A stretch of 22,370 nucleotides of DNA from Planctomycetes bacterium UBA4800. Lineage in GTDB: Bacteria; Planctomycetota; UBA8108; UBA8890; UBA8898. The position numbers were made by a program, and so were the translations under genes. Each line of letters starts with the position of its first letter. Position 1 is the stretch's first letter. Where the stretch lies: assembly GCA_002402755.1 (NCBI GenBank), contig DHGK01000097.1:1265-23634 (forward strand), read 5' to 3'. Below, piece by piece: positions 15,838 to 22,370 of the stretch. A model generated the notes under the pieces. That model saw only the letters and a list, made by a program, of their open reading frames with translations, made no database searches and was not told the DNA's origin.

Positions 15838-16605
15838 TCACTCCGCGCGCGGCGCGAGCCGTCTGACCCAGATGTTCCGGAAGCTCACCTTGCCGCCGTG
15901 GTCCTGGAGGAAGAAGGGCAGGGCGTACTCCTGCGGCATGGGGCGCGAGTCGTTGGTGCGGCCGAGGATCCTCGCGTTGTCCTGGATCAGGACGCCGTTG
16001 TGGAAGACCGTGAAGCGGCCGTCGGCGGCGAGCTTCCCCGCCTCGAAGCGCGGCGGGCGGAAGACGATGTCGAAGCTCTGCCACTCGCCGGGCGCCCTCG
16101 TCACGTTGACGAGCGGCGCGTGCTGCTTGTAGACCGCGCCGGCCTGGCCGAGGGCGTTGCCGGTCTTGCCGTAGGAATCGAGAATCTGGATCTCGTACGT
16201 CTCGTGGAACTTGATGCCGCTGTTGCCCGCATCCTCGCCGTCCGTCGCGGCCTTCTCGCGCGGGGGCAGCATCCACTCGATGTGGAGCTGGACGTCGGCG
16301 AAGCTCTCCCGCGTGACGAGGTCGCCCGTGCCGGCCGCGACGGTCACGACGCCGTCCTTGACCTTCCAGGGCGGCGGCGCCTTGCGCTCCGGGTCCTTGC
16401 GGTTCGTCCACCTGGCGGCGAGCGCGGCGTCGTCGAAACCGGGCCCGAGAAGCACGATCGCGTCGGCGGGCGGCCCGCCGGCAGGGCCCGGGTCGACAAC
16501 CGCAAGCGGCGGCGCCTTCGCGGCCTCGCCGGCCTGCGCGGCGAGCGCGAGGACGAGCAGCGCCGCGGCGCCGATGGCGACGTTCGCGTGAGCTCTGCGA
16601 AGCAT
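15838..16605 (-). CDS. Secreted DUF1080 protein (3-keto-disaccharide hydrolase domain)
   Basis: A 255-residue exported protein. It starts at ATG 16605 with AAAGGAA about 10 bases upstream and has a signal peptide (residues 1-24, MLRR then a hydrophobic run to AQAG). After a Pro/Gly linker, residues 54-252 form a single DUF1080 concanavalin-like domain. It has G-F-D-D-A..W at the start, WKVKDGVVTVAAGTGDLVT, then the diagnostic GNSGIKFHETYEIQILDSYG (128-146) and GEWQSFDIVFRPPRF. It closes with FTVFHNGVLIQDN and FRNIWVRRL. DUF1080 proteins are highly expanded in Planctomycetes; characterised members act on 3-keto-glycosides. The enzymatic role here is inferred from family. It lies 56 bases downstream of the PQQ-like propeller gene and 27 bases upstream of the thioesterase, so these three are probably one transcript. 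Confidence 0.9.
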   Translation of the reverse strand: MLRRAHANVAIGAAALLVLALAAQAGEAAKAPPLAVVDPGPAGGPPADAIVLLGPGFDDAALAARWTNRKDPERKAPPPWKVKDGVVTVAAGTGDLVTRESFADVQLHIEWMLPPREKAATDGEDAGNSGIKFHETYEIQILDSYGKTGNALGQAGAVYKQHAPLVNVTRAPGEWQSFDIVFRPPRFEAGKLAADGRFTVFHNGVLIQDNARILGRTNDSRPMPQEYALPFFLQDHGGKVSFRNIWVRRLAPRAE

Positions 16606-16661
16606 GGCGTGTCGTTCCTTTCCTCGGGAGCGGCGGCGCCGGCGGCAACCCGCCCGCGGCG

Positions 16662-17891
16662 CTACTTGCCGCTCACATCGATGCAGACAAGCTCCTTCTG
16701 CTGGTTGCTGCGGCAGTAGATGCGGCCGCCGCAGAGGACCGGGTAGGTCCAGCACTGGCCGCCGAGCACCTTGGCGCGCGCAAGCTGCTTGAACGCCCCG
16801 GGCGAGGCCTCGGCGATGAGGAGGTCGCCGCCGTCGAGCATGGCGACGATCCTGCCGCCGGCGACCATGAGCGCGCCGACCTTCACGCCGCCCTGCGACC
16901 ACTTGACCTTGCCGGTCGCGAGCTCGATGCACTTCAGGGCGCCGTTCGAGCCCTGCTGGCCGTCGAAGCCGTAGAGGTGGCCCTCGACGAGCACGCAGTT
17001 GTTGACGTGGTTGCGCATCTCCTTGTGCTCGTAGACGGGCTTCAGGCTCTTGCCATCGAACGTGAGGAGCGTGCAGCCGCGGTCGTAGCCCGACGAGATG
17101 AAGATCGCGTTGTCCGCGACGATCGGCGTCGCCGCGTTCACATCGTATCTCGTTTTCCACGTGTGGCGCGCGGCTTCCTTGCGGGCGGCGAAATCGTAGA
17201 TGACCAGGCCCGAGACGTTGAAGCTCGTGAGATACTCCTTGCCGCCGAGTTTGAACATGACCGGCGAGGCGAAGCCGGGCGCGTCGCCGCCGGCTTCCCA
17301 GGCGAGGCTGCCGTCGGTCTTCTTGAAGGCGAGGACCTTGCCGAGATCGAAGATGACGAGGTCTCCGGCGACGAGCGGCGAACACGACAGGCCCCAGCCC
17401 GCAGGCTCGTTCTTGACGCCGAAGTCCTTCTTGGCGTGCTTCGACCACACGACCGCGCCCGTCTTCGCGTTCAGGCCGTAGATGTGGCCCTCGCGGCTCA
17501 GCGTGAAGACCATGTCGCCGTCGACGGTCGGCGTCATGCGGGTGCCGGGGTAGCTGCCCTCCTTGCAGGGGTACTCGTGGCGCCAGACCGGCTTCCCGGT
17601 GTCGGCATCCAGGCACCATACGACGTCGTTGCCGTCGGCGTTGCCCATCGCGTACACGTGCGCGCCGGCGACCGAGACCGACGAGAAGCCGATGCCGATC
17701 GTCTGCTGCCAGAGAACCTTCGGCTCGCCGGCGGGAATCTTCCAGCCCGACTCGGCCGAGATGCCGTCGCGGTTCGGCCCGCGCCACGCGGGCCAGTCGG
17801 CCGCGGCGGCCGAAGTCGAGAAAACGAAGGCGGCGAGGCACAGGAGCCGTGCGCCTGTTTCGCAGAACGACGCGGTTCGAGGTCTTCGCAT
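16662..17891 (-). CDS. Secreted PQQ-like beta-propeller repeat protein
   Basis: A 409-residue exported beta-propeller. The ATG at 17891 is chosen because AAGGAGAG lies about 8 bases upstream and because it starts a signal peptide (residues 1-31, ending STSAAAA). The frame extends upstream to 17960 without such support. The mature protein opens with DWPAWRGPNRDGIS (32-45), the usual start of Planctomycete PQQ-like propellers. Repeats of the form V-x-C-L-D-A-D-T-G-K-P-V-W-R, GLNAKTGAVVWSKH, KKTDGSLAWEAGG and IELATGKVKWSQGG give at least four to five blades, each ending in the tryptophan-docking W. The C-terminus YCRSNQQKELVCIDVSGK closes the propeller. Such proteins are called dehydrogenase-like or BamB-like, but I see no quinoprotein catalytic partner, so it is more likely a binding or scaffold protein in the periplasm. 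Confidence 0.9.
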   Translation of the reverse strand: MRRPRTASFCETGARLLCLAAFVFSTSAAAADWPAWRGPNRDGISAESGWKIPAGEPKVLWQQTIGIGFSSVSVAGAHVYAMGNADGNDVVWCLDADTGKPVWRHEYPCKEGSYPGTRMTPTVDGDMVFTLSREGHIYGLNAKTGAVVWSKHAKKDFGVKNEPAGWGLSCSPLVAGDLVIFDLGKVLAFKKTDGSLAWEAGGDAPGFASPVMFKLGGKEYLTSFNVSGLVIYDFAARKEAARHTWKTRYDVNAATPIVADNAIFISSGYDRGCTLLTFDGKSLKPVYEHKEMRNHVNNCVLVEGHLYGFDGQQGSNGALKCIELATGKVKWSQGGVKVGALMVAGGRIVAMLDGGDLLIAEASPGAFKQLARAKVLGGQCWTYPVLCGGRIYCRSNQQKELVCIDVSGK

Positions 17892-17959
17892 GGTTTCTCT
17901 CTCCTTTGGGCTTCGGTGGATTCCTGGAATCGTTGCCGTACGGACAGACGGCGTCTTCA

Positions 17960-17988
17960 ATTGTGCCCGACGGAAGACCGGGCGGCAA
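17960..17988 (-). promoter_or_regulatory. Candidate promoter for the PQQ-propeller/DUF1080/thioesterase run
   Basis: On the minus strand TTGCCG (17988-17983) is followed after 17 bases by CACAAT (17965-17960), a 4/6 match on each side. It is the same geometry as the promoters of the SGNH-like and CotH genes. The spacer can also form a GCCCG/CGGGC hairpin (17965-17983), with no T-run. That leaves a terminator for the upstream CotH gene possible but weak. Confidence 0.4.
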
Positions 17989-18008
17989 GTGGGGACGCCG
18001 CGGCCTGC

Positions 18009-21000
18009 CTACCAGCAGGCGTTCGGGCAGCCCTCCATGCGGATGCACGCCGTGCCGAGGACGGGCGGCGCGCCGCCCCGGAAGAGGTACGCGAGGAGAT
18101 ACACCGGGTCCGCGATATCGACGGCCGCATCGCCGTTCAGGTCCAGGAGCAGCAGGTTGCCGCCGTCCTCGATGCCTTCGCTCTCGCACGGCAGCGGCAC
18201 CGTCGTGCTGCTGAAGAGGTAGCGCAGGAACGCGACGGCGTCGGAGATGTCCAGCCGTCGGTCCTGATTCGCATCGCCGGGGCGCTGCCAGCCGCCGTCG
18301 ACCGGGATCCCGCTGTCGGCCTCGCCGGGGGAGCCGTCCAGGCCGTCGCTCCGGGTCCAACTCTCCGCGATGCTCCACTGCCGCAGGGGATCGAAGGGGT
18401 CGACCAGCACGAGGGAGAATCCCTGCCCGTCGGTCATCACGTCCCATGCGTCGTCGTAGGTGCAGATGAAGATCTCCTCGTACAGCGCGCCCTCCAGGGC
18501 CAGGCGTTCCCCGTCGTTGTCGAGGTTGCCGTCGTACGAGCCTACGGGCACGATCGCAGCCCCGTAGCGCGACGCGAAGGCAGCGGCGTTCTTCACGATG
18601 ACGAGGCGGGCGCCGGGCTCGATGACCGTGCCCTCGGGGAACACGTACTGGATGCCGTCGGCGAAGTGGTAGCCGCTGAGGTCGACGGGCGCCGGCTGCG
18701 CGTTGAAGAGCTCGACGAACTCGAAATCGTCGTCCGTGTACGGGCTGTCCGGGGGCGGATCCTGGGGGTGGTACATGATCTCGCTCAGGACGATGAGCGG
18801 CGGATCGACCGTCAGATACGTGGCGGCCCGCGGGGCGCTCCAGTTGGAGGCGCTCACGTATGCCCGCGCCGTGACGCGCGTGTTGATGTCGATCACGATC
18901 GGCGCCGTGTACCTGATCGCGCCGGCGGCGATGACGCCGTTGTCGCCGCGCGGGTCGGAGCCGTTGAGCGTGAAGTAGATCGTGCCGAGCGGCGCCGTCA
19001 TGCTCAGGCTGAGCGGCGGCGTGATGCGGCCGCCGGCGTGACTGAAGGCGGGCGGCGTCAGGAACTGCGTGTCGATCCAGCCCGCGCGCTGCGTGAGCCA
19101 GGTCTTGAGCACGGTGATCTGCGCCGGGAACTGGCTCGGGCTTATGAGCGGCCAGCGCGTGAAGTTGCGCACCGCCGCCTCGGCGATGATCGCGTGGAAG
19201 CGGTCGATGACGGCGTACATGTTCGCGGTCGAGAGCGGCCCCTGCCGGAACTGGAACCAGCGGTCCTTCCAGAGCTGCATGAAGTCGTCGTCGTCGAAGA
19301 GCCGCGACCACCAGGGGAAGCGGGAGTCGTAGTCGAAGTAGATGCTCGAGTCGCCCGTGCCGTTCCAGGCGTAGGGGTTGTCGTCGCGGCTGTCGGTCGA
19401 GCCCATGGAGCGGTCGAAGTCCCAGATCGGGCCGTACTCAAGGGGCTTGCCGCGGGCCTTGTAGAAGTACGTGCTCAGGCGCAGGGCATCGACGTTCATG
19501 GGGAGCACGTTCAGGATGTGGTGGTCGATCCACGAGGGCTCGTCGACGTAGGGATCGTAGCCCAGCACCGGGTCGCGGAAGCTGGCGCTGTTGAGCGCCG
19601 CGGCGAAGCTGTCGAGGTAGCTCTTGATCCACGCCGCCTGGGGCGTGCCGAGTATGTACTGCTCGTCCGGGTAGACGTAGCACAGCGAGGGCTGGCCGCC
19701 CGCCGTCAGGCCGATGTCGCCGGGGTCGCGCCGGTCGATCTTGAGGATGTAGCCGCCGGTGATGGCGGGCACGGTCGTGTCGCCGGCCGTGAGCCGCTCG
19801 ACGTCGACCCGGTTCTTGCCGCGCTTGACTCTCTCCATGAAGGAGTAGACGCCCATGTAGTCCGCGTACGAGAGGTTGCCGCCCTCCCTGTTGACGAACA
19901 CTTCGCAGAAGCGCGTGCGCGCCGCGTAGCGGCCGACCTGGTTGCTCAGCTCGTAGATGAACGCGTTGCGCATGAGCGCCAGGTCGAACGAGTAGGCGCC
20001 GTAGAGCACCCAGTCGGACTCGGCCGGCATCCCGAGCACCGCGACATCCTTGTCGTCGTTGCGCTCATCCCACACCTCGAGGGTGTAGGAGCTTTTGGGG
20101 TCGTTGATCGTGCTCGATCCGCGCCGCTTGAATCCCATGCGCGACTGGAGCTCGGGATCGACGGCGAACGATGTCCTGCCGCCGTCCGCGGCGGGCTCGA
20201 AGATCGCCATGTAGGCGGGCTGGAGCGGATCGGCCGGCACGGCGCCGGCGCCGAAGTTGTCGATCAGGACGACCGGAATGTCGGACGTGAAGTTTATGGT
20301 GTCGGCGGCCAGGCCGATGAAGCCGAAGCTGGCCGTGGGGCTCGGCGCCAGGCCGGGCGCGAAGCCCTTGGCGCGGATGAGCGTGCTCGCCGTGAGCAGG
20401 ATGGGCGCCGTGTAGAGCGGCGACTCCGCGGTCGGCTCCGTGTTGTTGCGCGTGTAGCGTATCTCCGCGCCGGGCGCGGACAGCGCCACGGTGAAGGTGC
20501 CGTTGAACACGCCGGCGGCCGGGTCCGCGACGGGCTTGGGCGAGACGCCGGGATACCCCTGCACGTTGCCCGTCCCGGGCGTCGGCTGCGGGAAGAAGAG
20601 GATCGTCGTCCGGTCGAGATCCCCGGAGCTGCTCGCCTCGAGCTCGGCCGCAATCAGGAAGTCGGAGCTCGTCGAGCTGCTGTTGAGCGCGTGGATCGCG
20701 AGCACGTTGGCGCCGGCGAGGAGCGCACCCGCGGCGCTCGTCACGTCGAACTCCTCGTAGACGAGCGCGAGATTGTCGTCGTGGTTCGTCGTGGCGCGCG
20801 AATCCCAGGCGAGCGTCGCGGGTGCGTTGCGCTCGGCGAGCTTCAGGCCGTTGAGATAGGCGACGAACCCGTCGTCGTACTTGACTCGCAGGATGAGCCG
20901 GTCGGCGGCCGGGGGCGCCGTCAGCGCGAACGGGCAGCGGACGTAGGCCGAGGTCCGTCCGTTGTACATTTCGCTCTCCGTGTCGACGCCGATGAGACTG

Positions 21001-21617
21001 TCGTAGGTCGTGTCGCGGTCGTAGCCGACGCCGCCCGTCCCCTGGCGCCAGGCCGTATCGTTGAAGACGGCCTGCGTCCACGTGAGCCCGAGCGTCCCGT
21101 CGGCGGGCACGAGCACGCGCACGGGGCCGTTCGCGGCCACGACGCGGTCGAGCGTCCCGTTCTGGGAGCACCCGTAGGTGTAGTCGGTCGTCTGCTCGGG
21201 GTAGGGGTCGTACGCCCAGGCGATCTCGCGCGTGGGCCTGACGAGCGCGACGAATCCGCCGGCGCGCGAGAGCTTGAAGTTCGTGTGCAGCTCGCCGGCG
21301 GCGTTGCGGCGGTCCTTCTCCGAGGCGAAGATGACGCGGAACCCCTTGGCCGGCAGGATCACGGCCGGGAACGGCCATTTCCTGAGCTCCAGCTTGTCGT
21401 TCGTCAGGAACCAGCCGTCGAGGTTGACGGAAGCCGCGCCCGCGTTGAAGACTTCGATCCAGTCGGGATACTGTCCGTCCTCGTCGGCGAGGATGGTGCT
21501 GTTCGAGGCCGCGATCTCGGTGATGAGGACATCGTCGGCGCAGAAGGCCGGACCGGCCCCCGCCGCAAGCAACAACGCAGCCGCGATGATCCAGATGCCG
21601 CTCTTGTGTCCCTGCAC
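18009..21617 (-). CDS. Secreted CotH-kinase protein with lamin-tail, chitobiase-like and dockerin-like domains
   Basis: A 1202-residue exported mosaic protein. The start is GTG 21617 (AAAGG 6 bases upstream), giving a signal peptide to about residue 27. Domain order: lamin-tail domain (about 30-140, VLITEIAASNS, YPDWIEVFNAG); a jelly-roll segment (about 165-310, YVRCPF, YDDGFVAYLNG); a chitobiase C-terminal-like Ig domain (about 373-430, IRYTRNNTEPTAESPLY); a CotH kinase domain (about 447-823) with FKRRGSST and metal-binding-type WDFDRSMG (Asp733, Asp735); a second chitobiase-like domain (about 863-930); a second lamin-tail domain (about 936-1060); and two EF-hand-like repeats, GDANQDRRLDISDAVAF (about 1113) and LDLNGDAAVDIADPVYL (about 1158), ending in a Cys-rich tail. 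CotH enzymes are atypical kinases that phosphorylate secreted proteins. The dockerin-like end suggests surface or complex anchoring. Kinase activity and partner are inferred. Confidence 0.92.
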   Translation of the reverse strand: MQGHKSGIWIIAAALLLAAGAGPAFCADDVLITEIAASNSTILADEDGQYPDWIEVFNAGAASVNLDGWFLTNDKLELRKWPFPAVILPAKGFRVIFASEKDRRNAAGELHTNFKLSRAGGFVALVRPTREIAWAYDPYPEQTTDYTYGCSQNGTLDRVVAANGPVRVLVPADGTLGLTWTQAVFNDTAWRQGTGGVGYDRDTTYDSLIGVDTESEMYNGRTSAYVRCPFALTAPPAADRLILRVKYDDGFVAYLNGLKLAERNAPATLAWDSRATTNHDDNLALVYEEFDVTSAAGALLAGANVLAIHALNSSSTSSDFLIAAELEASSSGDLDRTTILFFPQPTPGTGNVQGYPGVSPKPVADPAAGVFNGTFTVALSAPGAEIRYTRNNTEPTAESPLYTAPILLTASTLIRAKGFAPGLAPSPTASFGFIGLAADTINFTSDIPVVLIDNFGAGAVPADPLQPAYMAIFEPAADGGRTSFAVDPELQSRMGFKRRGSSTINDPKSSYTLEVWDERNDDKDVAVLGMPAESDWVLYGAYSFDLALMRNAFIYELSNQVGRYAARTRFCEVFVNREGGNLSYADYMGVYSFMERVKRGKNRVDVERLTAGDTTVPAITGGYILKIDRRDPGDIGLTAGGQPSLCYVYPDEQYILGTPQAAWIKSYLDSFAAALNSASFRDPVLGYDPYVDEPSWIDHHILNVLPMNVDALRLSTYFYKARGKPLEYGPIWDFDRSMGSTDSRDDNPYAWNGTGDSSIYFDYDSRFPWWSRLFDDDDFMQLWKDRWFQFRQGPLSTANMYAVIDRFHAIIAEAAVRNFTRWPLISPSQFPAQITVLKTWLTQRAGWIDTQFLTPPAFSHAGGRITPPLSLSMTAPLGTIYFTLNGSDPRGDNGVIAAGAIRYTAPIVIDINTRVTARAYVSASNWSAPRAATYLTVDPPLIVLSEIMYHPQDPPPDSPYTDDDFEFVELFNAQPAPVDLSGYHFADGIQYVFPEGTVIEPGARLVIVKNAAAFASRYGAAIVPVGSYDGNLDNDGERLALEGALYEEIFICTYDDAWDVMTDGQGFSLVLVDPFDPLRQWSIAESWTRSDGLDGSPGEADSGIPVDGGWQRPGDANQDRRLDISDAVAFLRYLFSSTTVPLPCESEGIEDGGNLLLLDLNGDAAVDIADPVYLLAYLFRGGAPPVLGTACIRMEGCPNACW

Positions 21618-21685
21618 GTTCGCCTTTCCGTCGCTGTGCGGCCGGCAGCCCTTCCCGGCCGTGATTCGACTCTCCGCAGTCTACA

Positions 21686-21714
21686 ATGATACGCGCAGCG
21701 CGCTTCCCCGGCAA
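21686..21714 (-). promoter_or_regulatory. Candidate promoter for the CotH gene
   Basis: On the minus strand TTGCCG (21714-21709), 17 bases, then TATCAT (21691-21686), matching 4/6 and 5/6. Transcription would start about 60 bases before the GTG at 21617. It has the same -35 and spacing as the promoters at 613-641 and 17960-17988. Confidence 0.5.
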
Positions 21715-21766
21715 CTTCGGGGACGAGCGCCCGCCGCCCGGTTTCCGGGGAACCGCGGGTGCGGTG

Positions 21767-21794
21767 TTGAGTTCCCGTGAATCTCAAGTAAGAT
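21767..21794 (+). promoter_or_regulatory. Candidate promoter for the glycerate kinase gene
   Basis: TTGAGT (21767-21772), a 16-base spacer and TAAGAT (21789-21794), each 4/6 to consensus. This gives a short leader of about 20 bases before the ATG at 21821. It is one of the few AT-rich stretches in the divergent 203-base gap and its orientation fits the downstream gene. Confidence 0.45.
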
Positions 21795-21820
21795 ACGGCG
21801 CGGGAAGGATGCACGATCTC

Positions 21821-22370
21821 ATGCGCATCGTCATCGCGGTCGATTCGTTCAAGGGCTCGATGAGCTCGGCGGAAGGCGCGGATGCCCTCGCGGCCGGGTT
21901 GCGCGAGGCGGATCCGGCCTTCGAGATCCTCAAGATCCCCATTGCCGACGGCGGCGAGGGCACGCTCGAGGCGCTCGCGCGCGCCTGCGAAGGCCGGTTG
22001 ATCTCCGCCGACACGTTCGACCCGCTCGACCGGCCGCATCGCGGCAGCTATCTCCTCCTTCCGGGCGAGGAGATCGCGGTCATCGAGCTTGCGAGCGCCT
22101 CCGGCTTGACGCTGATCGAGCCCGCGGAGCGCGATCCTCTTGCGACGACGACGCGGGGCACGGGCATCCTGATGCGCAAGGCCATCGACGACGGCGCGCG
22201 GCGCATCATCTTGACCGTCGGCGGCAGCGCGACCAACGACGGCGGCACGGGCATCGCGGTCGCGCTCGGCGCCGTGTTCCGGGACGAGCGCGGCGGCAGC
22301 GTGCCGCCCCGCGGCGGCGACCTCGGCCGCATCCGGGCGGTCGACATGTCCGCCGTGCCGCCGCACGTGA
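21821..22370 (+). CDS. Glycerate kinase (GlxK/GarK class II type), partial at right edge
   Basis: 183 N-terminal residues are visible and the frame is open at the edge; full-length enzymes have about 370-380. I chose ATG 21821 because GGAAGGA (21803-21809) lies 11 bases upstream and the product then begins MRIVIAVDSFKGS, the canonical family start. An in-frame ATG at 21809 overlaps that ribosome-binding sequence. Other family blocks are IPIADGGEGTLEAL (39-52), IELASASGL (88-96), TTRGTGILMRKAIDDGA (110-126) and the glycine-rich VGGSATNDGGTGIAVALGA (133-151). The enzyme phosphorylates D-glycerate, giving 2-phosphoglycerate for most of this family, in glycolate/glyoxylate or sugar-acid catabolism in the cytoplasm. 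It diverges from the CotH gene with its own promoter. No other glycerate-pathway gene lies in the window. Confidence 0.93.
   Translation, partial: MRIVIAVDSFKGSMSSAEGADALAAGLREADPAFEILKIPIADGGEGTLEALARACEGRLISADTFDPLDRPHRGSYLLLPGEEIAVIELASASGLTLIEPAERDPLATTTRGTGILMRKAIDDGARRIILTVGGSATNDGGTGIAVALGAVFRDERGGSVPPRGGDLGRIRAVDMSAVPPHV

Noticed and set aside
15838..19311. DUF1080 frame extended upstream to give a 1157-residue fusion protein
   Set aside because: Residues before the ATG at 16605 are out-of-frame readings of the propeller and CotH genes; a signal peptide and ribosome-binding site mark the true start.
16977..21689. A 4.7-kb open frame on the plus strand opposite the CotH and propeller genes
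   Set aside because: It is the antisense shadow of two clear minus-strand genes; the translation is Val/Arg/Asp-rich with no recognisable domain, as expected in high-GC DNA.

Overview
The window is a high-GC bacterial chromosome segment. It most likely comes from a Planctomycetota or related PVC-type genome, probably an environmental lineage. The main clues are the mix of secreted protein families: a CotH-kinase protein with lamin-tail domains and a C-terminal dockerin-like pair of EF-hand repeats, a DUF1080 (3-keto-disaccharide hydrolase) protein, a PQQ-type beta-propeller beginning with a W-P-A-W-R-G-P-N-R-D-G block, and a DUF4091/GH123-like glycosidase. The lineage is an inference from domain repertoire; there is no rRNA in the window and I saw no tRNA.

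Layout. Bases 1-581 (minus) hold the N-terminal part of a secreted SGNH-hydrolase-like protein that runs off the left edge. A divergent promoter region (582-835) leads into a plus-strand run. This starts with a YhaO/SbcD-like nuclease (836-2107), overlapping by 4 bases a YhaN/SbcC-like membrane ATPase (2104-5418). These are followed by a GH123-like glycosidase (5525-8506) and a nitrilase-superfamily hydrolase (8511-9311) that starts 4 bases after the glycosidase stop. Next comes a block of different base and codon character (about 9465-12760). It holds an unrecognised 3' gene remnant, a complete P2A-type (Ca2+-ATPase-like) pump (9664-12372) and an internally deleted integrase remnant (12523-12756). 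It looks horizontally acquired. Host-like sequence then resumes with an HD-domain hydrolase (minus, 12797-13405) diverging from a secreted CocE/NonD-type serine hydrolase (plus, 13618-15333).

From 15352 to 21617 all genes are on the minus strand. In transcription order they are the CotH/LTD/dockerin protein, the PQQ-like beta-propeller, the DUF1080 protein and a hot-dog thioesterase. A divergent glycerate kinase (plus, from 21821) runs off the right edge.

How the genes fit together. The YhaO/YhaN pair is a self-contained DNA-end processing module with translational coupling. The GH123-like enzyme, the DUF1080 protein, the CocE-type hydrolase, the propeller and the CotH protein fit an exported-protein, polymer-degrading lifestyle. 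Three minus-strand genes for exported proteins have candidate promoters with the same -35 hexamer (TTGCCG) and exactly 17 bases to the -10, which may be the local housekeeping promoter form. I did not find a convincing novel defence system. The most distinctive items are the CotH mosaic protein, the coupled glycosidase-amidase pair, the membrane-anchored SbcC-like protein with an expanding acidic tail, and the acquired pump island.
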